Below, piece by piece: positions 53,267 to 62,213 of a DNA stretch of 64,000 bases. The DNA comes from Winogradskyella psychrotolerans (GTDB taxonomy: Bacteria > Bacteroidota > Bacteroidia > Flavobacteriales > Flavobacteriaceae): contig NZ_JAHKPN010000002.1 of the NCBI RefSeq assembly GCF_018860545.1, forward strand, positions 124,001 to 188,000, written 5' to 3'. Position 1 is the first letter of the stretch, and every line of letters starts with the position of its first letter. The notes beneath the pieces were generated by a model. That model made no database searches. It worked only from the letters and a program-made list of their open reading frames with translations, and was not told the origin of the DNA. The translations under genes were made by a program, and so were the position numbers.

Positions 53267-54868
53267 ATGAAATTTAATTACAGAATACTAACGATTTTAG
53301 GATTTGCTGGAACACTATTTGTAGGATGTGGTAGTACAGGAGCGATTCTTTCTACACCAATTGAAAACATAGATACAGCTCCTCTAAAAGTTACAGCGTT
53401 AACAGATGCTGAGGCTAAAAATTGGGGACATTTAGACCTTATAAATGATACTATTCCTGGAATGAGTGTGGATAAAGCTTATGCGGAAATCATTAAAAAT
53501 AAAAAAGGTAAAAAAGTTATTGTTGCTGTAATTGATTCTGGAATTGATATTGATCATGAAGATTTAAGAAGTGTCGTTTGGACGAATGAAGATGAAAAAC
53601 CAAACAACGGCATCGACGATGATAACAACGGTTATGTAGATGATATTCACGGGTGGAATTTCTTAGGAGATGGCTATGATGAGCAGTTAGAATATGTACG
53701 TCTCATAGCAAGTGGAGATACGTCTGACCCTCGTTATGCTGAAGCTGTTGAACTTCAAGAAAAAGAATACCAACAATATTTAGGTACAAAAACGAGATAC
53801 GACCAAATTGGAGCTGCAGTCAAAGGTGCTCATGATACCTTAACAACACACTTTGGCAAAAGCGACTATACAATTGCAGAAGTTAACGCTATAGAAACTG
53901 AAGATGAAATGTTGAATCAGGCCGTTCAAATTGCCGTTCAAATGAATGCTAACGGTCTATCTTTAGCTGATGCTAATACTGAAATTAATAATGCACTAGA
54001 AAGTATTAATGAACGCTTAAATTACCATTTTAATATTGATTTTTCTGGTCGTACAACTGATGATGATATCAATGATTTATCTGATATTGGTTATGGAAAT
54101 GGAAATGTAAAGCCTGTTAAAAAATCTGAATCTCACGGAACACACGTTGCAGGTATTATTGGTGCTGAGCGCAATAATGGTTTGGGTGCAAATGGTGTTG
54201 CAAATAATGTAGAAATTATGTCTATTAGAACGGTTCCAAATGGTGATGAATACGATAAAGATGTTGCATTAGCAATCCGTTATGCTGTAGATAATGGAGC
54301 TAAAGTCATAAACGGAAGTTTTGGAAAATCATTTTCTCCACATCCAGAATGGGTAAGAGATGCTATTAAATATGCTTCAGATAATGATGTTGTATTTGTA
54401 CATGCTGCAGGTAACGACAGTAAAAATGTAGATGAAGGCGCTAATTTCCCAGATGATAATGTTGATTTTGTTGAAATATCTAATACTTATATTAGAGTAG
54501 GTTCATTAACTTCTAAATATGGTTCTAAAATCGTTTCAGGATTTTCAAATTATGGGAAAAAGAATGTGGACGTTTTTGCGCCAGGATCTGATATTTACTC
54601 TACGTTTCCAGAAAACGATTATAAAAGTATAAGTGGAACCTCTATGGCTTCACCTGCAGTTGCTGGTGTTGCAGCTTTAATACGTTCATATTATCCAAAA
54701 TTAACCGCTGCTCAAGTGAAACAAGTAATATTAGCGTCTGGTTTACCTATTACAACAAAAGTTGTTGTCGGTGGAGACTCTTCTAACGTTAAATCATTTT
54801 CAGATCTATCTACAACAGGTAGAATCGTTAATGCTTATAATGCCTTAATAATGGCGTCCAAATTATAA
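53267..54868 (+). CDS. Subtilisin-like (S8) serine peptidase lipoprotein
   Basis: The 533-residue protein has a lipoprotein signal (GTLFVGC, Cys about 21) and the subtilase triad: VIVAVIDSGIDIDHEDL (Asp, about 90), ESHGTHVAGIIGAERNN (His, about 291), and SISGTSMASPAVAGVAALI (Ser, about 465). The Asp-His interval is long because of an insert of about 150 residues with a helical segment (about 140-270), a layout common in Bacteroidota. No T9SS tail is present, so it is probably an outer-membrane lipoprotein peptidase facing the periplasm or the surface. Confidence 0.92.
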   Translation: MKFNYRILTILGFAGTLFVGCGSTGAILSTPIENIDTAPLKVTALTDAEAKNWGHLDLINDTIPGMSVDKAYAEIIKNKKGKKVIVAVIDSGIDIDHEDLRSVVWTNEDEKPNNGIDDDNNGYVDDIHGWNFLGDGYDEQLEYVRLIASGDTSDPRYAEAVELQEKEYQQYLGTKTRYDQIGAAVKGAHDTLTTHFGKSDYTIAEVNAIETEDEMLNQAVQIAVQMNANGLSLADANTEINNALESINERLNYHFNIDFSGRTTDDDINDLSDIGYGNGNVKPVKKSESHGTHVAGIIGAERNNGLGANGVANNVEIMSIRTVPNGDEYDKDVALAIRYAVDNGAKVINGSFGKSFSPHPEWVRDAIKYASDNDVVFVHAAGNDSKNVDEGANFPDDNVDFVEISNTYIRVGSLTSKYGSKIVSGFSNYGKKNVDVFAPGSDIYSTFPENDYKSISGTSMASPAVAGVAALIRSYYPKLTAAQVKQVILASGLPITTKVVVGGDSSNVKSFSDLSTTGRIVNAYNALIMASKL

Positions 54869-54891
54869 CCATCCTTTCGGATTAAATTAAA

Positions 54892-54938
54892 TAATTGGGT
54901 TATTTAGATATACGAACTAAATAACCCAATTATATTTT
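54892..54938 (+). terminator. Strong rho-independent terminator after the S8 peptidase gene
   Basis: TAATTGGGTTATTTAG (54,892-54,907) and CTAAATAACCCAATTA (54,917-54,932) form a perfect 16-pair stem with a 9-base loop, followed by TATTTT. Confidence 0.9.
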
Positions 54939-54976
54939 AAAGTCTTTTAATTTTATATTTATAAAAAACAAATACT

Positions 54977-56776
54977 ATGAAACGTTCTATTTTTAGTCTT
55001 TTTTTACTCATAATTCTTGTCTCTTGCGGGGCTACAGAACAGCCAAGTAAAGTCGTTAAAACATCAAATAAAACTACAAATAATTACTGGCAGCAACATG
55101 TAGATTATACCATGGAAATTGATATGGATGTCAATAACTATCAGTATAAAGGCAAGCAGAAATTGGTCTATACTAATAACTCACCAGATGTTATAAATCA
55201 TGTGTATTACCATTTGTTTTTTAATGCCTTTCAACCTGGCAGTGAAATGGATGTGCGTTCACGTACCATTAGTGATCCAGATCCTAGAGTTGGAGATCGT
55301 ATTAGTAAACTTCAACCTAATGAAATTGGCTATATTAAAGTAAACTCATTAACACAAAACGGAACGTCTGTGTCTTATGAAACTGTTGGAACTGTTTTAG
55401 AAGTACAATTAAGTCAACCGATTCAACCCGGTGAGTCAGTAACTTTTGATATGGGTTTTGATGCACAAGTTCCGGTTCAAATACGTAGATCAGGAAGAAA
55501 TAATAAAGAAGGTGTTGCTTTATCGATGTCACAATGGTACCCAAAATTAGCAGAATATGATGATGAAGGTTGGCATGCAGATCCTTATATTGGAAGAGAG
55601 TTTCATGGGGTTTGGGGAGATTTTGATGTAAAATTAACTATAGATGAAGATTATATTGTTGGTGGCACAGGCTATCTTCAAGGAGAACCAACTGAAAAAT
55701 CTGGTAAAAAAACGCATCATTTTAAAGCTCCTAAAGTGCATGATTTTACTTGGGCTGCAGATCCAGATTATATTCATGATACATTTCAAATGCCAAATGG
55801 TCCAACACTTAATTTCTACTATAAACGGACTTTGGATCAGCAATATTTAGACAATTGGAAAAAATTACAAGCCGATACTGCTTTGCTAATGGAGTTCTTT
55901 AATGAACATATTGGAAACTATCCATACGATCAGTATTCAGTCATTCAAGGTGGTGATGGAGGTATGGAATATGCCATGTCTACATTAATCACTGGTAAAC
56001 GTAGCTATGGTAGTTTATTGGGTGTTACAGCACACGAGCTGGCACATACGTGGTTTCAATTTTTATTGGCGTCTAACGAGTCTAAACACGAATGGATGGA
56101 TGAAGGCTACACAACGTATATTTCTAATTTAGCAATGAATGCGCTTAGTGAAAACAAAAAATCGAATCCACTTTCTGGTGCCTATAGAGGTTATATCGCA
56201 TTAGCAAATTCTGGCGTTGAGCAACCATTAACCACACATTCTGATCGCTATGCCTTTAACAGAGCTTATGGAGCTGCAGCTTACAGTAAAGGAGCTGTGT
56301 TTTTAGCACAATTAGGGTATGTTATTGGTGAGGAAAACAGAGATAAAACGATTAAAACATATTTCGAAAATTTTAAATTTAAACATCCAAAACCATTTGA
56401 TATTATTAGAACTGCAGAACGCATCACTGATTTTGAACTGGATTGGTATTTTATAGATTTTGCACAAACCACAAATACTATTGATTACGGTATTGCGTCT
56501 GTTGAAGGAACTTCAATCACATTAGAACGTATCGGTTTAATGCCAATGCCTATAGATTTAACGGTAACGTATACCGATGGAACGACTGAAGATTTTTATA
56601 TTCCGCTACAAATGATGCGTGGAGAAAAGCCAACGACAGCAACGATTATTAATGATTGGGCTTGGGCAATACCAACGTATTCATTTAACGCTAAGAAAGC
56701 AGTAAAATCTGTTGAAATTGATAGTTCGCAGATGATGGCAGATGTGGATAGAACAAATAATGTGTTTACAAAATAA
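54977..56776 (+). CDS. M1-family metallopeptidase lipoprotein
   Basis: The 599-residue protein has a lipobox (LVSC, Cys about 17), an N-terminal beta domain (about 35-260), and the gluzincin catalytic centre GVTAHELAHTWFQ...KHEWMDEGYTTY (HExxH plus downstream Glu, about 354-375), with the exopeptidase-type GGMEYAM motif at about 332. It should be an aminopeptidase acting in the periplasm or on the outer membrane. A terminator hairpin follows directly. Confidence 0.9.
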   Translation: MKRSIFSLFLLIILVSCGATEQPSKVVKTSNKTTNNYWQQHVDYTMEIDMDVNNYQYKGKQKLVYTNNSPDVINHVYYHLFFNAFQPGSEMDVRSRTISDPDPRVGDRISKLQPNEIGYIKVNSLTQNGTSVSYETVGTVLEVQLSQPIQPGESVTFDMGFDAQVPVQIRRSGRNNKEGVALSMSQWYPKLAEYDDEGWHADPYIGREFHGVWGDFDVKLTIDEDYIVGGTGYLQGEPTEKSGKKTHHFKAPKVHDFTWAADPDYIHDTFQMPNGPTLNFYYKRTLDQQYLDNWKKLQADTALLMEFFNEHIGNYPYDQYSVIQGGDGGMEYAMSTLITGKRSYGSLLGVTAHELAHTWFQFLLASNESKHEWMDEGYTTYISNLAMNALSENKKSNPLSGAYRGYIALANSGVEQPLTTHSDRYAFNRAYGAAAYSKGAVFLAQLGYVIGEENRDKTIKTYFENFKFKHPKPFDIIRTAERITDFELDWYFIDFAQTTNTIDYGIASVEGTSITLERIGLMPMPIDLTVTYTDGTTEDFYIPLQMMRGEKPTTATIINDWAWAIPTYSFNAKKAVKSVEIDSSQMMADVDRTNNVFTK

Positions 56777-56801
56777 TAAACACAAATAATATTAATGTAT
56801 C

Positions 56802-56830
56802 AAAACCGCATCATGTTGATGCGGTTTTCT
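56802..56830 (+). terminator. Rho-independent terminator of the M1 peptidase gene
   Basis: AAAACCGCATCA (56,802-56,813) pairs with TGATGCGGTTTT (56,817-56,828) with a 3-base loop. It precedes the rnpA promoter element and overlaps the region where a longer rnpA frame could start. Confidence 0.85.
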
Positions 56831-56837
56831 ATTTTTG
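56830..56837 (+). promoter_or_regulatory. -7 element of rnpA
   Basis: TATTTTTG matches TAnnTTTG and lies 21 bases before the GTG at 56,858, which supports that codon as the rnpA start. Confidence 0.5.
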
Positions 56838-56857
56838 TTAAACCAGATAAATTAAAC

Positions 56858-57250
56858 GTGAACTTCAAGTATTCAAAAAAAGATAAACTCAAAAGTAAAA
56901 AGCTCATAGAACAACTTTTTACCAATGGCAAAGCTGTTACCGCTTATCCGTTAAGATTAGTATATCTTAAAACCGAACATGACGATGGTTCACTATTAAA
57001 GACAGGCGTCTCCGTAAGTAAACGATTGCATAAAACGGCCGTTTCTAGAAATCAAATTAAACGCTTGCTCCGCGAAGCCTATAGACTGAATAAACCCTTA
57101 TATTTTAACAATAGTTCTGAATCTTATGCGTTTATGATTTTGTACCTTAGTAAGGATGGAACAACTTTTGATAAACTAAATGAGAGTATGACATTATTGT
57201 TTCGGAAATTTACCGACAAAACCGCTACACATGAAAAAACTGCTACATAA
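56858..57250 (+). CDS. rnpA: Ribonuclease P protein component
   Basis: The protein is 130 residues from a GTG at 56,858. Upstream ATGs in the same frame fall inside the terminator hairpin and before the -7 element. The family motif is complete: KLKSKKLIEQLFTNGK, RLVYLKTEHDD, VSVSKRLHKTAVSRNQIKRLLREAYRL, where the RNQIKR-RE helix binds the RNA. It helps the catalytic RNA trim tRNA 5' leaders. The last 20 bases overlap the start of the S41 peptidase gene. rpmH is not adjacent. Confidence 0.93.
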   Translation: MNFKYSKKDKLKSKKLIEQLFTNGKAVTAYPLRLVYLKTEHDDGSLLKTGVSVSKRLHKTAVSRNQIKRLLREAYRLNKPLYFNNSSESYAFMILYLSKDGTTFDKLNESMTLLFRKFTDKTATHEKTAT

Positions 57251-58865
57251 AAAAATACTAATTCCTGTCTTTGCTGTGCTTATCTTTTTTGGTACTACAG
57301 CTTTTAAAAATGACTTTTTTGAAATTGCGAAACAAATAGAAATATTTACCACGCTATTTAAGGAAATTAACATGAATTATGTGGATGATACCAACCCAGG
57401 AGATTTAATGGACACGGCTATTAAAAGCATGTTAGATGATTTAGATCCCTATACACAGTTTTATAACGAACAAGACGTAGAAGCCTCTAGAATTAATAAT
57501 GCCGGAGATTATACAGGTATCGGAGCAAAGGTTTTAACCTTAAAAGATAAATTAGTTATTGTAGAACCTTATAAAAATTATGCTGCCGATAAAGCCGGAC
57601 TTAAAGCTGGTGATGAAATTATAAAGCTAGATAATATTACCATTAAGGATTATGAAAATGATGCCGCTAATATACTACGTGGTGCTGCTGGCACAGAAGT
57701 TTCTGTAACTTATAAACGTCAAGGTAAAATCAACACAGTCACTATTATAAGAGAATCTTTAGACATAAAAGCCGTTCCGCACTACTCTATGATCGATAAA
57801 AAAACGGGCTATGTGGTACTAAGAAAATTTAATGATAAAGCGTCTTCTGAAACGATTAGTGCTATTAAAGCCTTAAAAAATCAAGGCGCTACGCAATTAA
57901 TATTAGATTTAAGAGGAAATCCTGGTGGTTTATTGCACGAAGCGGTTAACGTCACTAATATTTTTGTACCTAAAGATCAGTTAGTCGTAACGACTAAATC
58001 TAAAGTAAAAAAATACAATAAAACGTATTATACACAACGTGAAGCTGTAGATACTGAAATTCCATTGGTCGTTTTAATTGATGGTAAAAGTGCGTCGGCA
58101 AGCGAAATTGTTTCTGGTGCTTTACAAGATATGGATCGTGCAGTTGTGGTAGGAACAAGAAGTTTTGGAAAAGGTTTAGTTCAACGTCCAAAATCATTGA
58201 CCTATGGTACACAAATGAAGATTACAATTTCTAGATATTACACACCATCTGGTCGTTGTATTCAGGCTTTAGATTACTGGAATCGTGATGAAAATGGCAA
58301 AGCCACCAGAACATCTCAAGAAAATTATAATGCTTTTAAAACCAGAAATGGACGCGATGTGTTTGATGGAGGCGGTGTAGAACCAGATGTTGAAGTTGAA
58401 TTTTCTAAGCAAACACCTATTAGTAAAGCGATATCTAACGAAAATCTAGTCTTCAACTTTGCTACAGACTATTATTACGATCATCAAATTGAAGATTTAA
58501 AAGGCTTTTCACTTTCAGATTCCGACTTTAAAAAGTTTAAAAATTATATAAAATCTAGCGGTTTTAATTTTGAAACTAAAACAGAAATAGCGTTACATAA
58601 TGCACTTATTGTAGCAAAAGAAGAAGCACTTGACAAAGAAATTAATTCAGAATATAACGCCTTAACTGAGGCCTTACAAGCGTATAAAACCAATGCGATT
58701 GACGATAATAAAACACAATTAAAATCATTACTAACAGACGAAATTATTAAGCGTTATTTTTACAGTGAAGGTTTATATACCTATTACACTGCTAATAATA
58801 CAGAAATTAAAAAAGCTGTGAGCATTCTTAACAATCCTGCGCAATACGCAAGTATTTTGAGATAG
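57231..58865 (+). CDS. C-terminal processing peptidase (S41, CtpA-like)
   Basis: The 544-residue protein has an N-terminal signal anchor (ILIPVFAVLIFFGTTAF), a PDZ domain (about 85-170; YTGIGAKVLTLKDKLVIVEP, AGLKAGDEIIKLD), and the S41 core with LILDLRGNPGGLLHEAV, catalytic Ser in GKSASASEIVSGAL (about 285-298), and catalytic Lys in GTRSFGKGLVQ (about 308-318). A long helical tail follows. It cleaves C-terminal ends of periplasmic proteins. The start lies 20 bases inside rnpA, so the two genes are coupled. Confidence 0.92.
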   Translation: MKKLLHKKILIPVFAVLIFFGTTAFKNDFFEIAKQIEIFTTLFKEINMNYVDDTNPGDLMDTAIKSMLDDLDPYTQFYNEQDVEASRINNAGDYTGIGAKVLTLKDKLVIVEPYKNYAADKAGLKAGDEIIKLDNITIKDYENDAANILRGAAGTEVSVTYKRQGKINTVTIIRESLDIKAVPHYSMIDKKTGYVVLRKFNDKASSETISAIKALKNQGATQLILDLRGNPGGLLHEAVNVTNIFVPKDQLVVTTKSKVKKYNKTYYTQREAVDTEIPLVVLIDGKSASASEIVSGALQDMDRAVVVGTRSFGKGLVQRPKSLTYGTQMKITISRYYTPSGRCIQALDYWNRDENGKATRTSQENYNAFKTRNGRDVFDGGGVEPDVEVEFSKQTPISKAISNENLVFNFATDYYYDHQIEDLKGFSLSDSDFKKFKNYIKSSGFNFETKTEIALHNALIVAKEEALDKEINSEYNALTEALQAYKTNAIDDNKTQLKSLLTDEIIKRYFYSEGLYTYYTANNTEIKKAVSILNNPAQYASILR

Positions 58866-58930
58866 CACTAAAATTATTTATATTTAACGTCATAACTATT
58901 TTCTCTAAGTAAGAAAATTATAATAGAAAC

Positions 58931-59773
58931 ATGAAACCCCTAATTATCCTTTTATGCCTATGTGTTCAACTTTCTTTTGCTCAAAAGGAATTGAAGCACG
59001 AAGTATATTTTGAAACTGACCAACACGATATTCCTGAAACTGAGCACAGTAGATTATTACTTTTCTTATCTAAAATTGAAGATGTTGATATAGAAAAAGT
59101 ATCAATATACGGGTTTACAGATGATCGTGGTAGTGATAATTACAATCTTGTTTTATCGCAAAATCGTGCTGATGCCATAAAAGAAGTCTTTTCTAATAAT
59201 GAATTTGATGAGTCTAAAATGACGAATGTCGATGGGAAAGGTAAAATTTTAGTTAATATTATTAAAGAAAATGACCTTAATAAAATACGTGGTTTAAACC
59301 GTAAAGTAGAAATTATTGTTACTCCTGTTTTTCCTCCGAAACCAGTTGTTGTTGTGGAAGAACCTAAAACAAATAAAACTGAAGATTTATTAAAAGGGGA
59401 ATTAAAAGAAGGCGATAAAATTTTACTCGATAACTTATTATTTAGAACTGGGTATAGCTATTTAACCAAGGAATCTAAAGTGGTACTGGATAGAATTGCA
59501 GAAATTTTAGTAGAACGCACTAATGTATATTTTACTATTGAAGGCCATGTGTGCTGTACACAAGGTGAAAGAGATGCTATTGATCGTAAGACTAAAAAAC
59601 GAAATCTCTCAGTGGCGCGCGCAAAATATATCTATGATTATTTAGTTGATAAAGGTGTAAAACATTACCGCATGAAATTTGCCGGTATGAGAAGAAAACA
59701 ACCACTTGGAGGTGAACCAGAATTAGATAGACGTGTCGAAATTTTAGTCACTCGCATTTACGAAAAAAAATAA
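58931..59773 (+). CDS. Protein with two OmpA-like domains
   Basis: The 280-residue protein has a signal peptide (ending LSFAQ) and two OmpA-type peptidoglycan-binding modules in series. The first (about 20-130) has VSIYGFTDDRGSDNYNLVLSQNRADAIKEVF and NRKVEIIV; the second (about 155-277) has YFTIEGHVCCTQGERDAIDR, LSVARAKYIYDYLV and LDRRVEILV. No beta-barrel is present. The second has an unusual pair of Cys (GHVCC) and an insertion. It probably links outer membrane and cell wall. It converges on the acetyltransferase gene with no gap. Confidence 0.82.
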   Translation: MKPLIILLCLCVQLSFAQKELKHEVYFETDQHDIPETEHSRLLLFLSKIEDVDIEKVSIYGFTDDRGSDNYNLVLSQNRADAIKEVFSNNEFDESKMTNVDGKGKILVNIIKENDLNKIRGLNRKVEIIVTPVFPPKPVVVVEEPKTNKTEDLLKGELKEGDKILLDNLLFRTGYSYLTKESKVVLDRIAEILVERTNVYFTIEGHVCCTQGERDAIDRKTKKRNLSVARAKYIYDYLVDKGVKHYRMKFAGMRRKQPLGGEPELDRRVEILVTRIYEKK

Positions 59774-60217
59774 TTAGGACTTAATCATATTAATATGCGG
59801 AATACCATCTTCTAGGTACTCCTCACCTACTTCATAAAATTCTAAATTATTATAAAACTGTTTCAAATACGTTTGTGCAGAAATTCTAATTATACGCTCA
59901 TTATACTGCGATTTAATGGCTTTAATTGACGCCTTCATGATATCGTAACCATATTTAAATTTTCGTGCATTCTGTTGCACTACGACTCTACCAATGCTAG
60001 ATTCTTCAAAATAATAACCTGGCTTAAAAATACGTGTATAAGCCACTAATTTGTCATCTTTATAACCCAAAATATGATGCGCTTTTTGATCCTTTCCGTC
60101 TATATCCTGGTATACACAATCTTGCTCAACCACAAAGACTTCACTTCGTAATTGAAGTAGATTATAAAGTTCTTGCGTTGTTAATTCGTTAAATTTTTTT
60201 GTTATGATATGTAGCAT
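59774..60217 (-). CDS. GNAT acetyltransferase, ElaA-like
   Basis: The 147-residue protein matches ElaA: LYNLLQLRSEVFVVEQDCVYQDIDGKDQKAHHI at the N-terminus is diagnostic. The acetyl-CoA site has IGRVVVQQNARKFKYGYDIM (R-x-x-G/A type loop), then ISAQTYLKQFYNNLEFYEVGE. It transfers acetyl groups to an unknown acceptor. Its ATG overlaps the stop of the upstream CDF transporter gene (TAATG type), so the three minus-strand genes rpiB-CDF-GNAT form an operon. Confidence 0.9.
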   Translation of the reverse strand: MLHIITKKFNELTTQELYNLLQLRSEVFVVEQDCVYQDIDGKDQKAHHILGYKDDKLVAYTRIFKPGYYFEESSIGRVVVQQNARKFKYGYDIMKASIKAIKSQYNERIIRISAQTYLKQFYNNLEFYEVGEEYLEDGIPHINMIKS

Positions 60218-61131
60218 TAGTCTTGTACAATGACCTCTTTAGGATCTTCTTTATTAAACTCTGGTTGAATGGTAACATGGTTGATGTTGAATTCATCATG
60301 TAAGACCGTTTCAATATCTAAAAGTAAATCATTAAACGCAGTCGTAGAAATGTCTTCTGTTAAATCCAAATGGGCTTCTAAATGCAACTCATCGTCACTT
60401 AAATTCCAAATATGAACATGATGTAGTTTACTAACTTTAGGTAGTTTATTAACAGTTCTTACTACATCTTTAATATTAACAGTATCTGGTGTAAACAACA
60501 TTAACATTTTAGTCGATATTTTTAATAAATCGTAACCCACCCAAATTAAATACAAAGCAATTAATAAAGTTAATAAGCTATCTACCCAAAATAATTGATA
60601 GTATTTCATTAATAACCCACCAATTAACACTGCTACACTTGCTAACATATCTGTAAGTAAATGCAAATAGGCAGACCGCATATTAATGTTATTTTTAGAA
60701 TCTTTTCTTAATAACAAAACACTTAGACCGTTTCCTATAATTGCTAAAACAGCTAACCAAATCACTAAGCCAGATTCTATTTCTTGAGGATTATTAAAGC
60801 GTTTTACAGCTTCAAAAATTAAGATAATGGCGACAATAATAAGTGTACTAGCATTAATAAATGCTGCTAAAATTTCGGCACGTTTATAGCCAAAAGTTCT
60901 ATTAATTGAGGCCTTTTGTTTTGATAATCGCGCAGCAACATAACTTACAATTAGAGAAATAACATCGCTAAAATTGTGTAAAGCGTCACTAAGTAATGAT
61001 AAACTACCTGAAACTAATCCACCAACAACTTGTGCCACTGTAATGGCAATATTTAAAAATATAGAAATTAATAAATTACGACCATGAAGCTCGTTAGTGT
61101 GAGAATGGTTATGAGCATGTGAATGTCCCAT
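60217..61131 (-). CDS. Cation diffusion facilitator (Zn/Cd/Co efflux)
   Basis: The 304-residue protein has a His-rich N-terminus (MGHSHAHNHSH), six membrane helices with the metal site SLLSDALHNFSD (HxxxD, helix 2) and its partner HLLTDMLASVAVL (helix 5), and a C-terminal cytoplasmic ferredoxin-like domain (about 205-300; VSKLHHVHIWNLSDDELHLEAHL). It exchanges Zn2+ or related metals for protons. It overlaps the GNAT gene by one base and follows rpiB directly. Confidence 0.92.
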   Translation of the reverse strand: MGHSHAHNHSHTNELHGRNLLISIFLNIAITVAQVVGGLVSGSLSLLSDALHNFSDVISLIVSYVAARLSKQKASINRTFGYKRAEILAAFINASTLIIVAIILIFEAVKRFNNPQEIESGLVIWLAVLAIIGNGLSVLLLRKDSKNNINMRSAYLHLLTDMLASVAVLIGGLLMKYYQLFWVDSLLTLLIALYLIWVGYDLLKISTKMLMLFTPDTVNIKDVVRTVNKLPKVSKLHHVHIWNLSDDELHLEAHLDLTEDISTTAFNDLLLDIETVLHDEFNINHVTIQPEFNKEDPKEVIVQD

Positions 61132-61566
61132 CTAACATGATGCTGGAATCTTATCTACACGGTTTTGATGACGACCACCTTCAAACTCCGTTTCTAAAAA
61201 AGTATCTACCATTTTAATCGCTTGTGGAATAGACGTAAAACGTGCTGGAATACAAATAATATTAGCATTGTTATGCAAACGTGTTAATTCAGTGATTTCG
61301 TTAGTCCAGCACACACCTGCCCTTACATGCTGGTATTTATTAGCGGTCATGGCTACTCCATTTGCACTACCACAAATAAGAATACCAAAATCTACTTTTT
61401 TAGCTTCTACATCTTTAGCTACAGGGTGTACAAAATCTGGATAATCTACACTATCTAAACTATCGGTTCCATAATTAGTAATGGTATGTCCTTTAGCTTC
61501 TAAATGTTTTACGATAGCAAATTTGTAATCTGGTCCTGCGTGATCGTTTCCTATTGAGATGGTCAT
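61132..61566 (-). CDS. rpiB: Ribose-5-phosphate isomerase B
   Basis: The protein is 144 residues from the ATG at 61,566. This start is preferred over 61,623 because RpiB begins right at ISIGNDHAG. Motifs: DHAGPDYKFAIVKHL (His/Asp of the substrate site), VDYPDFVHPVA, and ILICGSANGVAMTANKYQHVRAGVC with the catalytic Cys in ICGSANG, then RLHNNANIICIPARF. It interconverts ribose 5-phosphate and ribulose 5-phosphate. It is the first gene of the rpiB-CDF-GNAT operon, reading away from the putative origin region. Confidence 0.93.
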   Translation of the reverse strand: MTISIGNDHAGPDYKFAIVKHLEAKGHTITNYGTDSLDSVDYPDFVHPVAKDVEAKKVDFGILICGSANGVAMTANKYQHVRAGVCWTNEITELTRLHNNANIICIPARFTSIPQAIKMVDTFLETEFEGGRHQNRVDKIPASC

Positions 61567-62213
61567 ATTGTGTTGTGTTTTGTTATTAGACCTCAAAGTT
61601 AATAATTGCTTACAAGTAAGCATAACTTATAAGAACTTACTTATTCATAAATATTAGGTTTGTAGAAGACGTTTTTTTAATACGCAATTAACACTGTTCA
61701 TAACTCTGAATAAAATGACCTTTAATTGTTAATAACTGTTCACAACTCTTTAAAATTAAAATTAGGATTATCCACATATTTTTACAAGCCAAAATAGAAA
61801 GTTAAAATCCTAATTAGTTAGCCATTTTTTTAAAATAAGTTATCAAACTAAAATTTTATGAAATGAACAGTATTTTTTAAAATACATATTAGTCAATTCT
61901 ATTAACAATCGTTATTAACAGATGTTAATAGCTTTTTAAGGAAGCTTAAAAATGAAGCGATTAGATGTAAATTTAATGTTAACTAAAATGTTGTAAAATG
62001 TAAACTACGAAGAATCAAAATAAAACTTCAAAAAGTTATAGCCACTATTAACATCCTATAATAACCACTATTTATTTTTTTAAATTTTAAAAGAAAACTG
62101 ATTATATGTATATATATGTTGATAACATCGTTTTTTTATCTTTATATATAGAAAATTCAGAATTGTTTATTTAAATATTATCTTGCTCTTATAATCACTT
62201 TAATCTAAATGAT
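61567..62213. other. Long AT-rich intergenic region with DnaA-box-like sites, possible oriC
   Basis: There is no gene in about 650 bases. A perfect DnaA box TTATCCACA lies at 61,768-61,776. One-mismatch variants lie at 61,695 (TGTTCATAA), 61,727 (TGTTAATAA), 61,912 (TTATTAACA) and 62,117 (TGTTGATAA), plus CTATTAACA at 61,899 and 62,045. The right part (62,060-62,170) is almost pure A/T and could be an unwinding element. This is the layout of a bacterial origin, but no dnaA gene is nearby in this window. Confidence 0.4.
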
